Below, in pieces: positions 1 to 11,916 of a stretch of DNA of 64,000 nucleotides. The DNA lies in contig OW051473.1 of NCBI GenBank assembly GCA_932521025.1, forward strand, positions 5,952,001 through 6,016,000, read 5' to 3'. The DNA is from Oscheius onirici. Taxonomy: Eukaryota; Nematoda; Chromadorea; Rhabditida; Rhabditidae. The translations under genes and the position numbers were made by a program. Each line of letters opens with the position of its first letter. Positions within the stretch are counted from its first letter, which is position 1. The notes below the pieces were generated by a model. The model saw only the letters and a list, made by a program, of their open reading frames with translations. It did no database searches and was not told the DNA's origin.

Positions 1-3000
1 AGGATCAACTACTCGTTAACGCGCGAGTCTGAACCGATCGCTGTGTGGGCCGAAGCGGATTATCCGGAATGCAAAACGCCATGGGACATTCGCACATACG
101 GCATCGGAAGAAACAATCAACACTTCCACGAAAGCGCACAGGAGATGAAGACATCCGGACGGACGGATATTTTGAGATATGACGGGAAAGAATGTCTGAT
201 TTGTGACTCAATATTGATAATGGAGAGTGGTGAAAAGAAACACGAACAGCTGCTAAAGGGAACACACATACGAGCATCTGTTCAAATTCGCTCTACTCGT
301 TTGTCGAAATTATTCGAATGAAAGTCTTTCGGAAGGACAGTATAACATTAATGGGATCCCAGAAAACTGCTGACGGAATGGCTGCTCCAAAATGGACAAA
401 AACCGGAAATATGCCATTGTTCAGACGGGCATTAGCCATATGGTTCAGCATGGTAGGGTGGCCGATTAGTATTCAAAGTACTGTCTAGTCACAAAACTTG
501 ATTTGTAAATCAGACAGTGTTTTGAGAGGAGCTGTGCGTGTAATTATTACACATAATATTCTTGAAGCGTGATGATGTTTGTGAAACTCTATTTCTCTTT
601 TCCATTGGCTGGCGGAAAGCTCACGCGACATTTCTCCCACACCAGTCAGATCAAAATGAGAGAGTGGAAATGAAAAGTCCTCGCGTGAGCAAAGTTATCC
701 CAAAATAAGTTAAAGATTCACGACTTTATGTCTTTAAAGGATATTTTTATACTTACAAGGGAATCATGAAGAGAAATTGTCCTTTCAGAACGATTTTCGG
801 TCATTAGTGACAGCTAGAACGTACGCTACGTTTCTCTACAATGAACCTAATAAAGTCTCGGAGCGTGATGAACAACAGTGTACAGACAGAAATGAGCCCA
901 ATTTGTGTTCTATAGCGATCTTCAGAAACATCTTCTCAAAAACCAGTCTCTGACCATTAGGATAGCTCATCGGGAGGAGATTTTGCAGTTTTGATGAGAC
1001 TAGTTAATAGATTCAGGAAAAACAAAATGGATTTCAATAGAGGGAGAGAGGGCTCATATGAGAAAATAGGTCCGTAAGCAACAACATTCATCCAATGAAA
1101 AAAAGCTTTTTTGTGGTTTAATCTTTTCCTTTTTGCTGCTAAACGAGACGGAGAAAACTAGCCAGACGGAGACACAAAATGGAGGTATAGAAATTCAAGA
1201 AGAGCATCAGATTTCGCGGTTCCATGGGCAGTCATACACCATTAGCAAGCAAACCAACTAAAGCGACGTCTTTGCAACATTTCTTCAGAGGGTCAATCTC
1301 GTTTGTGTCATTTGCAGACGGATTAATGCAGTTGGCATATCAATCTAGATTGTCAACAGAACAAAACACGAAAAGGAAGAAGAGAGGTTTGAATATGGGG
1401 GCGCGGGCAACAGGAACAGACTAGCGCGTTGAATTGAGCGTCAAAATTGAATAAAGTGATAATTTGCCGAACGGCACACAATGTGGAGAAACGAGTGCAG
1501 TGCCACCCCAAGGTGTCGTAAAACTATATAGAAATTTGCTCAAAAGTTTGGCTGACAGATCAAAAAATCAAGATACGCTTTGAAATATTCAGATCGAGGA
1601 AGTAGAAAGGGATATGGTGCGCGGGAGGGAGAGCGAATTGCGACACACCGGAGTGTGCCGTCTTCATTAAAACGCAAATTGGCGTCAAGACAAGTGCGAA
1701 GAAAATGTTGAATAAGGAAGAGGGTCTAGCCTCTGCCACTGGCGTCACTTTTGAGAGAGTCAAGTTCACCTCTTAAGACGTTGAAATCGTTGTAAAGAGC
1801 GCCACCTGGCGCATCGGATAAAGGGGCACCGCGTGAAACAATGACACTTTCTTTAAGATGAAAGATGGATGGTATCCCACTGCAGTTAAAAGTAGTGTAA
1901 AGACTTTTAACTCATGCACAAGAGGGAAAGACGAAAAGCCACATGAGCAAGACAAATAAGGGTTCTGAACGTGACTATTCTTGAGAAACCTTTCGTTCTG
2001 CAAAAGAAAGGTTAGCTGCTCGTTAGGAGAAGCGCGAACATGTTTTATGAGACATGTTCGCGGAGGAGGAAAAGTAGTGTGAGAATAATAGATAATTTAA
2101 TCGTTTGCCTAACATTGATCGGGGAGCAATGTTCTAATCGAACTCTGAGAGGTGACATGAAGGTGTGCTGCACAATCCACACAAAGCTGGGACACTTTTG
2201 CCCCGCACAGCTGAACAAGCCTCATGACTGTTTGCCCTTTGCGATATCCTCGTGTAGGGGAAGTATCAAAGCGTTGGGGCAAAGACCGTGCCTATTGTGG
2301 CTTCTGTGGATAAAAAGTGTGCGCGGTGAGATCCACACGTGCAACAGTTCATAATGGCAGAGGTTATTTTTAAGTAGGATTGTTGTCCGGTGGAGAAGTG
2401 CAAATCTAGGCGTTATATTTCAGGCTGAGAGATCAGTGACTAGGACTAAAGAATTCACACTCCCTGGGGAAGCCACCGTCGTTGCTCGCATAATGATATG
2501 GGAATATTCCACTAATAGTTTTATTAGGGATTGCTCCGTGATCTCTAAAACCTTGGGAAACAAAGCAGTGACGTTGTATGGGTAGTGAGGAAAAAGGCTT
2601 GTTGACAGCATATATACCTCTTCCAATGGAAAAAGTAACAGCACACATGACACGGCTCAATAGAGACCAAAATTGAGGCAATGAATCCCTAGAAGCAGTA
2701 TCAACAGAGTTTGTCGATATCTGTTTCAATAAAGATATGTGAGTCTGCAAGCCATAAATGCGAATGGCTTTATGAGATCGGCGAGTTGGCGACTGCAAGG
2801 AAGAAATTGGGTACTCGTCCATGAGGACTTCTCAGAATCAGATTTCCTGCATGCTTCTTTTGGATTAATTTAATTAGGAGAAAATCTTTTTCATGAAGAG
2901 GCATCAATAATTGACCGGGAAACAGAGAGAAAGGGACCGTGGACCGCAGATTATTAAGAAGAAATCTGTGGTACGTCTGCATCGCCGAGGCAAATATCCA

Positions 3001-4614
3001 GGTCACTCATAGCCTCGGGCAACGCCTGTTATTACTATTATTCAAATTGGAGAGAGCGAGGCTGCCTCAAGTAAATATGTGGACTTCTGAGGGAGAGATG
3101 GACACTTCTTTTGTTGTTCATTCCTGGAAATTTTAAAATCAGATCTAATTTGGAAACCTGAATTGTGCTCAAACACGTTCCAAGTAAAAGTTTGCAAAAG
3201 ATCACAAGAAAGTGTCATGCGCCTTGAAACAAAAACGGGTGGTTATCCGATTTCGCGAGTGGATCAAATTTCAAGAGATAACTTTTTCCGCCTGTTAAAC
3301 TTGCCGGAAACAGCAGATTGTCTAATCACCCGAGAGTTCAGATGGGCAACTTTCCTTCTCGGGAAAATGGTTGAGTGACTTTAAATTTATGCTACCCAAG
3401 AGACAGAAAGTCAAGAACAGAACAAAATAGCGAAGGCAAGTCGCATCATGGGGGTGACGACAATGAATTATTCGGGTTGGAAGGGCTCAGAAAGACGCAA
3501 AGTTTCCGAGGTGAGGAACTGCGCATCAACACAGAAATATTTTGAACTCGATACTCCGCGTAAGCTAAAAATAGGTGTCATGTCTAGCGATTCATGGGAA
3601 GACTTCAGATGGCCGGTCTGACGTCAAAGTCATTTACGAAATCGAATGCGACCTCAAAATATAACAGTGTTTCCAAGAATAGGCCATCAACAACAACACA
3701 CGGTAATCTATCATGGAAGAAAGGGCAACTATTTCACCCTATCTTTAAAGTAGTTACAAACATTCAGTTGTGGATAAGTGAACAAATTCAATTCTGTCTA
3801 TACTGTTTGAGTGGAACTGACAGCGAACGCTTTGTACCTAAACTTTAGGCAATCTTCTCGCTGACAAAGAAAAGATTACAAAAATACTGTTGGCAACCCT
3901 GAAATGATTAACAACGAATAACCTTATTCCCCAACGATTCTAGTTTCTAATTCATTGTTACAATAAACGATCAACAGCATGTTCTATCGTAAGAACATCA
4001 TGCTTTACCTTACTGCTGCTTTTATCTTCGTCCCAAGGCAGACGAGAAACACAAGTAAAAGCTGTTTTCTGTAGAAGCATCATGCTCAAATGAACGCGGT
4101 ATGAATGGGGTTTTTAGGTCATTTTGCAAACCACAAAATTTGTTTTGATCTACACTTGCCCTATTCTTCTATAAAATTTCCAACTGTGACGCATCGCGTG
4201 AAATATAACCGGTTTAAAACCATCGTTTATGAATACAAAAAATATATAATTTCCGGTCTAAACATAAACCATCTACAGTAATGATTATTGTTTGTCTTAT
4301 TCAGCCGCTTATACCACCTCGACCGAGCTATTACAAGCACTCGTGCTTCCGGCAGACCGCTCTAATCTTTTCTGCCAACTTCGTCGGGTCAAGAGAACCT
4401 CTTCTCGCCATCGTTTCCGTCTGTCTACTCTCATTGAAAGATCATATTCCTTTTCGTGGATCTTCAAGTGTCCTATTGATTTCAAGAGATGGTCCTCACT
4501 CTTGGCACTGTTTGTCTGTATCGTTCGCAATTCTCACTCTGTGCCCCCACTTTTTTCGTCCACTCGTTAACTTTTTTCTTTGGAACTAAAAAGGAGCTAA
4601 GAAGGCTTTTCAGA
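1..4614. other. no recognisable gene; 5' flank of innexin
   Basis: Only short ORFs of unremarkable composition occur here, on both strands, with no protein family I recognise. No tRNA-like structure was found. The only distinct structure is a perfect inverted repeat (listed separately). The last few hundred bases may hold promoter or 5' UTR sequence for the first innexin exon. Confidence 0.6.
2033..2062. promoter_or_regulatory. 11-bp perfect inverted repeat resembling a p53 response element
   Basis: Two 11-bp arms, CGCGAACATGT and ACATGTTCGCG, are exact reverse complements separated by 8 nt. Inside it are two decamers, GAACATGTTT and AGACATGTTC. Each matches the p53-family half-site RRRCWWGYYY, and they are spaced 4 bp apart. 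It could equally be a chance hairpin. No gene start lies close by. Confidence 0.35.
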
Positions 4615-4806
4615 ATGGTCATTGAGTCTTTCTTGGACACTTTGCGTAAATTTAGAGGAAAGTTTGATGGGGATTGGAGCGACAGACTCAGTTCACTGAC
4701 GTCAAATCTTCTGGTGATATGCTCACTTCTAACCTCTCTCAAAATGTATGGAGCTACTCCAATGGAGTGTATGACACCGGGGACATCACCGGACAGTTGG
4801 GCTGTG
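4615..4806 (+). CDS. alternative first coding exon of the innexin
   Basis: This 64-codon exon encodes an innexin N-terminus: a DWSDRL motif, the first transmembrane helix, and a PMECM motif with the first loop-1 cysteine. It has the same length class, same motif order and same phase-0 GT donor position as the exon at 5705-5902. Spliced to the exon at 5942 it would read straight into the AENYCW loop motif. No exon encoding the rest of a second innexin lies between the two, so an alternative first exon fits better than a separate gene. Both first exons begin with the same TTCAGAATGGTCAT context, which shows they arose by duplication. Alternatively it is a decaying duplicate exon. The two proteins would be about 487 and 489 aa. 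Confidence 0.7.
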
Positions 4807-5704
4807 GTATGTTATTGCAACTGGGAAAGGTGTAGGAATATTGTTTTCATCCAAGGGCATGCCAAAGGTCACACGGCTGAGCGTGGCAGGGCAGCGCTGA
4901 GTGTATGGTTGTGACCAGTCTTGCTAGGGCGCCTTTCCGCGGCACTGATTTTCCACTCCTTGATGGGATTAAATGGCTCTATTTTCATGGCCACATCTGT
5001 TTGCTTTTAGGTATTGTCGCAGAATGTGTTGTGCAAACAGTTAATTGAGGTATCCGTCGCCTTCAGTGGACCTCTGTTCTGCTGAATCTGATCGCCAGTT
5101 TTGTTCTTTTCTCTTGTTTACCCAACGGCTATTGTCTCAGCAGCCAGCCGGGTATGAATGGCAATAGTCCAGTCCAGTACAAGTTTGAAAATCGATGAAT
5201 GCGAATGAAATAGCGCGTGCCACTCCCTATCATGACAACTTCATTGCATTCTCACTTTCCCTTCTTGTGATTACCGCTCTCCTCTCTGACTCACATTTTC
5301 GTGTGCCCTGGTGTTAAATCTCTTCGGCCGACGGCCCCATCTGACCGTGATTTAGTGCTTTCAGCACACTTTGCGACAATTTGTCTTTATCTATTGCGAG
5401 GACCGTGTTTATGAGAAGTTAGTTACGCGGCAATTACACAGTTTATGCCTGGAAGTCCACAAAAACAGATTTCAAAATTGTGGTGGTCATATGCTATCCC
5501 GATGTTTTTTTCCTCGAAATCTCATTACGATTCTCACACTTTCTATCGTGCTTTTCGGGACAGAACAAACAGTCCGATGATTCCTTCCTATTGCTCATCA
5601 GGGGAACCGTCTTGTCCGTTTTGTTTACTACTCTGCTTCTCTTTTTCTTATCGCCGCATGAAACCGTTCCAAATTACAGAAAATTCTAGTGAAACACCTT
5701 CAGA

Positions 5705-7401
5705 ATGGTCATGATCGAAACATTTATCGGCATGGCCCGGTATTTGTCGCCGAGGAACGATGATGATTGGAGCGATCGCTTACATTACCTCTTTACGCCC
5801 AATATTCTTTTGGCGTTCTCAGTGGTCATTTCGTTCAAACAGTTTGGCGGCAGACCTTTGGAATGCATGTTCCCAAATAAATTCCCCGGTAGCTGGGAGC
5901 AAGCAAGTCGTGGTCATTGTTTGTAAACAAACGTTTTTCAGTACGCCGAAAACTATTGCTGGTCCCAAAATACTTATTTCGTTCAACCAAAAGAGCACGT
6001 TGAAACCATCAGAGCAGAAGATCGGTTTGTTATTTCTTTAGTGACTTGAGAATCGCGTTCAGATATACACCAGAACGTGAGCTGTGTTATTATCAATGGG
6101 TTCCATTCTTACTATTGTTACAAGCCGCCTGTTTTCGAGCTCCGAGTTTTTTGTGGAAGTACTTTTCTAATCACTCAGGCAAGACTATTAATCTGGAAAA
6201 TAAACAGATACTTACAGGAGTTCGCATTCACGAAGTCGTCGAAAAAGCCAGAGATGCTGCCAATGTTGAAGAAGACATTCGAATTAGAAATGTTAATATT
6301 CTTGCCCGTCATATGCGAAACGCTTTAAGATTTCATCGTCGTATCAACAGAAATAACGTGAGTGTTTTGAAGGTGAAGATCACAAACATTTAGGTGCAAG
6401 TTCACAAAAGCTTGACGTGCTTGAACTTCCAATACTCTGCCTCGTTCATCTCCTGTATGTATCTCACAACCAAGCTGTTGTACTTGGTCAATTGCATCGC
6501 TCAGTTGTGGTTCATGAACTTGTCAGTACTTTTTGCTTCAAAACATACGACTGTTTATAGCTTCTTGAAAACAAACAAACACGAATGGTACGGCCTGGGC
6601 GTCATCACTGATATCTTGGATGGGACGCCTTGGCAGACAAGTGGTTATTTCCCGAGAACAGCTATCTGCGACTTTGAGGTTGTTTGAAAACACAGATATC
6701 ATAAATATGTGTTCAGGTTCGACAGCTGGCAAACATCCAAAAACACTCGGTACAATGTGTTTTGGTCATCAACATTTTTACCGAGAAGATTTTTATTCTA
6801 CTGTGGTTCTGGTGGGTCAGAACTGAAACTTTACTTATTCAGATTTAGGTATCTTATGATCTTCTTCTGTGCTCTGGTCACTTTTGTTAACTGGTTCTTT
6901 CTATTGACCCTTCCTTGTTTCTCGCGCTGGTTCATCGCACAACACTTGGAGCTCTCGACGCTTGAAGGGTTCGATGCACGCTCCCGAAGTACAGAAATTA
7001 TGAGTGCAAACACGTAGCCTAATTTAGAATGTTACAAGGAGGTCAAGAAATTTGTCTCCGAGTATCTTCATCGAGACGGCATGTTCGTCCTTCGGATGGT
7101 GTCCTCGCACGCCGGCGTCATTTTTGGATCTGATCTCGTTCTCGCCCTTTGGAATTCGTTCTACGTTATTGAGGAAAAGGTTCTCTTAAGATTCAAAAGA
7201 TCAACAGATCCTTTTCAGCGAACCACTATAGAATATTCTCCCGTTAGCACTGAAACGACAGATTCTGTACGATTGAGAAAGAAGAAAAACACTCTCCCTG
7301 GTGGTGCAGATGATTTCACAACTACTTTGCTACCTCTAACTCCAGAAGACGACAACAGGAAAAGTGGAGCTTCAAGGCAAGCACGCATTTTTATAACTTA
7401 A
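5705..7401 (+). CDS. innexin (invertebrate gap-junction protein)
   Basis: Innexins are four-pass membrane proteins that form gap junctions and hemichannels. The model has exons 5705-5902, 5942-6024, 6063-6357, 6394-6678, 6717-6811, 6849-6988 and 7028-7401, giving 489 aa. Visible hallmarks are an N-terminal DWSDRL motif with TM1, the loop-1 cysteines (PLECM and AENYCW), the family signature YYQWVPF at residues 103-109, TM2 (TKLLYLVN), the second-loop cysteines (CDFEV and VQCVL), TM4 ([12 protein letters not shown]), and the C-terminal [12 protein letters not shown] block. A Ser/Thr/Lys-rich cytoplasmic tail ends the protein. The first intron is GC-AG (GCAAGT donor); the others are GT-AG, 36-39 bp. 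Which innexin paralogue it is cannot be told from the sequence alone. Confidence 0.93.
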
Positions 7402-7537
7402 AAACAAGGTTTCAGCCGAAACTCTGCTGCTGTTTTATATCAGGAGCCATAAATCTCCAAATCTAACTTGTGTGTACATATTTGCAGAAGTTCACTCCCC
7501 ACTACGAAGTAAAACGAATATTGAATCTTTCTGTTGA

Positions 7538-7543
7538 AATAAA
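7538..7543 (+). terminator. polyadenylation signal of innexin
   Basis: AATAAA lies 137 bp after the innexin stop codon, in an AT-rich context and before the next gene. Confidence 0.6.
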
Positions 7544-8007
7544 CTATGCCTTACCTTTGTTAATTGACCTTTTAGAACTTGCTCGGCGCCTGGTCTCGGG
7601 GTATTGTTTTGCAAAATAAACAGTGGTCAGCACTGTCTTCCCTCGTCTCGGAAGTGTCTAAGCTTGATTTTTCACTTTTTTTCCACACTTTTGATGTTGT
7701 GAACCGCAAGGCGCATTTGTAGCTTGCCTCGTGGTTTTCGAACAGGAAAGCTTCTGTTCCAAGGAGTTCCCACGACACTCTCGCTATATTTGTACGGTAT
7801 TAGCGCTCTGAGCAGAGCAAAGCCGTAATTCTAGCGCGAAAAAGCGCGTGCGACCGACAGGCCCTCCTCCCGCGGGCGCTGTCACACTCAATCGGATTAC
7901 CGTCCCTTCCATGGCTGGTGCTCCAGAGACCTTGATTTTCTTGATCCCCGCCGGCTACTTCCTATTCTGTCCAAAATTACTTGAAACACTGGTTTTCAGG
8001 TCACAAG

Positions 8008-10519
8008 ATGGGTTTCTGCGGGTCCATAGCCGCAAGCCTACTGCTTCTAAAGACGATTTATTCATTGCAAATTGATATGCTAGACACTAGTTTGATGGAG
8101 CCAGTAGAACCGAATTACTGTAATAATAGGTTTGCACACCAGTTATACCAAAATTCAAAGTTTCAGTGATATTTTAACAGAGGCTGGGCTATACCGATCG
8201 ACGTTAGGCCAGTTTCTGGGTTATGATTGTAGTCAAGAGTTTTTCCATTGCCGTTGGCAAAGTGACGGTTTTCGAACTTACCGAAAACAGTGTAAAACTG
8301 GTAGGTTTGGTCGAAGAACGACCATATTTTGCGCCCCAGGTCTCGTTTACGATGTTCACGGCACGCAGAATTGCAACTACGACTACAACGTGAAAAGCTG
8401 TGGAATCACTGGAAGCGGTCAGTTTTTGCGCAAAGACCGAAATGTTGAATTCTCTAGGACCTGCTCAATGCAATTCTACCGACTTCCTTTGTCCGTTGTC
8501 CGGACAGTGTGTTCATATGTCGCAGAGGTGCGACGGTCGGTACGACTGCGTTCTTGAAGAAGATGAGCAGAATTGTGTAAGTCCTAAGGAGAGTGCGAAC
8601 CGCAAATGTTTTAGCCACTCTGTGCCGCTGGAGAGTTTGCTTGCATTGTTTCTGAGCAGTGTATTTCTTTGGATCGCCGCTGCAACGGCCTTTCCGAATG
8701 TGCCGACGGGACAGATGAGAAAGACTGTGACGGTTAGTCGTTTTTCTCCGCTGCGATTTCGCGAAACGGGATGTGAATAATCCCGTTTGGACTTCCTTCA
8801 CGAGATCAGTGTTTTTAAGTTTATTTGGTCAAGGAGCGGGTGCGCCTTTCTGGTGTCATGTCAGTGCCTTTTCGGACCGGTTCGCCTGTTTGACAAGGCG
8901 AACTTCGCGCGTCTCAGTCGCCGAGCAGTTGCTCCCAGAGAACTGACCACTCGAGGGCACGGGAGCCCGGATTGCGTGGGAACTGCAGCTATTGTTTTCA
9001 GTCTGCGGACATGGCTTCTTCCACTGCTCAAAGAGCAGCGAATGTGTTCCGATTGACCAACGTTGTGATGGAAGACGGCAATGTCCACACGGAGAAGATG
9101 AGATGCTCTGCAAGTGTGTCGGTTCTTGATAACAGACAACAAAACCTTTTTTTAGGAAACCTGCAGCTGAAACAAAATTTACTTGTCAGTCAAGAGATGA
9201 ACAGATACCTATGACACAGGTTTAACTAACTCAGTCTAACAAAATTTACAAAACTTAGGTGTGCGATGGCCACCCTCAATGTAATGATGGATCTGATGAG
9301 GCATACTGCGACATTGGTGTCGCTGCTGGCGGAGCCATGTAAGTATTCCCGAATATAAGTTCCATAAAGTTTTTTTAAGTCTTATCGCTGACTTGCTTAA
9401 CATTTCTCATTTCTGTTCGTTCATAAACTATTGCGGTTTTTATATAATACTAACGAAAGCAATGTTTAGATCATTTTCTTCCAATCCCAACCCTCCGAGC
9501 CAGCCCATGCCTCCTAGCCGGCCAGCACCTCCATCTCCGATGCCGGCTCAGCCCGAAGAAGAGGAATATGAATACGAAGAAGAACCTGAAAAGCCTGCCG
9601 GTCCATCTTTTCCTATGCTAGCATTGGTCACCCCTCCGCCAGCGTGAGTGCGAAACATGAAACTATCAGATCTTTAGCATTCAAACGCCGCCACCCACAT
9701 TGAGAACCATACCAACAACGCAACCACCCACAACGGTTAGACAGGCTACTGTTTTTAACCGACCCAGGCCTAAAATTAGTCCGCCTCAACAGGTTGACCT
9801 GCTTCCCAGAAAATGACAAGCAATTTAGATGAAGCAGGCAGCTTCAATCACTCCCAGATTACTTCAATCGGTTGAAATAACGGCACCCACTACTGTCAGA
9901 CCAAGGGTTAGTCGACGGTCATTGCAGCTGACAAATATTAGATCACTGTACCAACTCGTCTACCTGAAGCGCAGGGAAAGCGGATAAGATATCCCACAAA
10001 GACAGCTACCGAAGTGGCAGAAAATGTGCGTCTGACGGCTCCCACAGTTCGGCCAAGAAACCAGACACCTCAACAGCTTTACGACAGAACTGCTCCTACC
10101 ACAAAAGGTTAGACTTGAACAAGAATTCCTTTTGCGTAATTAAAAGGCAGCTATCCTTCTTTTTAGCTGTACCCTACTCCACTGCTCAACATGCCCTCAT
10201 TGTGGAAGTCACTTCCCCACCGATTCCCGCTCAACAAATCAAAGAAAATGTCATGAAGCAGCTCAATGCACAAATTAGCAACGGAATGACACCGTGGGTT
10301 GTTTTTAATCTCATGCGAAACTATCTGCAGTGAGCTAATGGCCAAAATAGAACGACTACTGACTGATGAACTATTAGGAGCAAAAAGGAGAAGACCAACA
10401 AGGTGTGTAATTTCATTACTGGTATCAAGGAAAAAACAACATTTAGCCCTCGCGAAGCCAGCCTCAGCCCTGCTGCCATTATCCGAACTTTTACCTCCAG
10501 AGTTCAAATCCCACAATAA
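8008..10519 (+). CDS. secreted chitin-binding (CBM14) and LDL-receptor-A repeat protein with Pro/Thr-rich tail
   Basis: Fifteen exons: 8008-8129, 8167-8300, 8340-8417, 8458-8576, 8615-8732, 9002-9113, 9156-9219, 9259-9338, 9470-9643, 9678-9792, 9829-9906, 9942-10107, 10167-10293, 10331-10402, 10447-10519. They give 543 aa. A signal peptide (about 20 residues) is followed by a six-cysteine chitin-binding type-2 domain (about 60-110), then three full LDLa repeats (about 113-228) with acidic calcium-cage motifs such as CADGTDEKDC. A fourth, degenerate repeat ends CNDGSDEAYC and seems to lack two of its six cysteines. Then come a Pro-rich/acidic stretch, a long Thr/Pro-rich segment likely to carry O-glycans, and a basic helical tail (KIERLLTDELLGAKRRR). 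There is no transmembrane helix, so it is probably secreted to a chitinous matrix such as eggshell or pharyngeal cuticle. No deacetylase domain follows, unlike insect chitin deacetylases that begin CBM14-LDLa. The 3' exons are low-complexity and less certain. Confidence 0.85.
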
Positions 10520-10588
10520 CACATTCACAAATTGAAATGATCATGCCACAATATCACAATGACACTGTATTTATGATTAATATTGATT

Positions 10589-10594
10589 AATAAA
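10589..10594 (+). terminator. polyadenylation signal of the CBM14-LDLa gene
   Basis: AATAAA occurs 70 bp after the stop codon in an AT-rich 3' region. Confidence 0.55.
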
Positions 10595-11220
10595 GACCCT
10601 TTTTGATGTTTTGTCTTAGTGGGAGATTATACTAGTCGTAAAAAATGATGAAGGCAGGTCATAAAAAGCATATCTTAATCCCTCCTCATAACAAGAGAGA
10701 GAGTATTTGAGAGCCCAGACCGGGCTTTGCAGTCGTTTTAAACAATTCGAACATTCTCTTTCTTTCTTCTCCTTCTGAAATGGTCATCTAAGGTCTCATA
10801 GAACAACTTGAAAAGTGTTAATCACCGGGCCATTTTTCTGGTCTAGGATAAACATATCCGGAAAGATTTCCGGTAGAGACCATGACGTGCTCGGCACGCC
10901 TTCTACATTGGTAGAACTAGGGTGTTTTCAACTACTTGTGGGTTTTTGGGAGCTGCCATGCCAAAAAAGCTCTCGTCTTATCTCATTCGATCTCTTTTCC
11001 ATCACCTTTTTGCACTAGAGCTCGGTCAGTTTCTGCATTAATGTCTATACAGATATTCGTCATTTTTCCTGAGAATAGGCAATTACCGGATGTCAAACAC
11101 CTTTAACGAACTTTCTCACCCGTTGACATTTTCAATACATTTAAAGGCGCAGTCGTAGTCACACCCAGTTCCTTTTAACTCGCTTATCGTTCTCTTCTAA
11201 AAAACCGCAACTTTTCAGGA

Positions 11221-11916
11221 ATGTATACTGTATCTCTGGGTTGTTGTCTATTAGCGTGTGTAGGAATTGCCCACTCTCTTGTAATAGGAAGGGCAAAGAG
11301 GAGCGACATTTTTGACTCGTCAGCTGCCTTTGGAAAACGAGGCGAGTATTTTGGATGCCACCTTATCACTAGTCCTTTCAGGCCACGAGTCCAAGTTTCT
11401 TGATACATCTGCTGGCTTTGGTAAGCGAGGCGATTCTTCCTTCCTGGATGCTTCTGCCGGGTTCGGAAAGAGAAGCGATTTCATGGATGCTTCCGCTGGA
11501 TTTGGAAAGCGAGGTACTATCTGAAATGATTGCATGAAAGATCGTACTAATTTCAGCCTACAAAAGCCTCTTTGACTCATCCGCCGGCTTTGGAAAACGA
11601 AGTAATAAACAAGAGGGCATTGTCGCTAGTCATTGTGTAGTCAGTGCAAATACCATTTTCTGATTTCAAAAAAGACCTCAACAAAATGAATTTCTTTTTA
11701 GCTCCAATGGAAACATACTTTATGGAAACTTCCGCTGGATTCGGAAAACGCAGCGACTCCTCCTTTATGGATGCTTCCGCCGGATTCGGCAAAAGAAGAG
11801 GTATAGGTCCTGCGACTACTAATAACAGGAAATTTGAGATGATGGTTTTCTCTTGGATTCGACGGCTTCCTTGGGATAAATGTCCTTCGAGTTGCGAGAA
11901 CAACTACGAGATGTAA
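11221..11916 (+). CDS. neuropeptide precursor, seven SAGF-amide type peptides
   Basis: Exons 11221-11341, 11382-11513, 11557-11601 and 11702-11916 encode 170 aa. A signal peptide (MYTVSLGCCLLACVGIAHS) is followed by seven repeats, each ending in Gly then Lys-Arg, the standard amidation and dibasic cleavage signal. Predicted peptides end in SAAF or SAGF-amide: SDIFDSSAAF, GHESKFLDTSAGF, GDSSFLDASAGF, SDFMDASAGF, AYKSLFDSSAGF, TPMETYFMETSAGF and SDSSFMDASAGF. The consensus is F-(L/M)-(D/E)-x-SAGF-amide. A 38-residue C-terminal tail with two cysteines and a tryptophan-rich stretch follows the last KRR. The first intron appears to be GC-AG (GCGAGT donor). I do not recognise this peptide family among C. 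elegans nlp or flp genes. It would act through an unknown GPCR. Confidence 0.88.

Noticed and set aside
8733-9001. Possible extra LDLa exon in the longest intron of the CBM14-LDLa gene
   Set aside because: Cysteines and acidic residues do not fit the LDLa pattern in any frame, and direct splicing from 8732 to 9002 keeps the phase.
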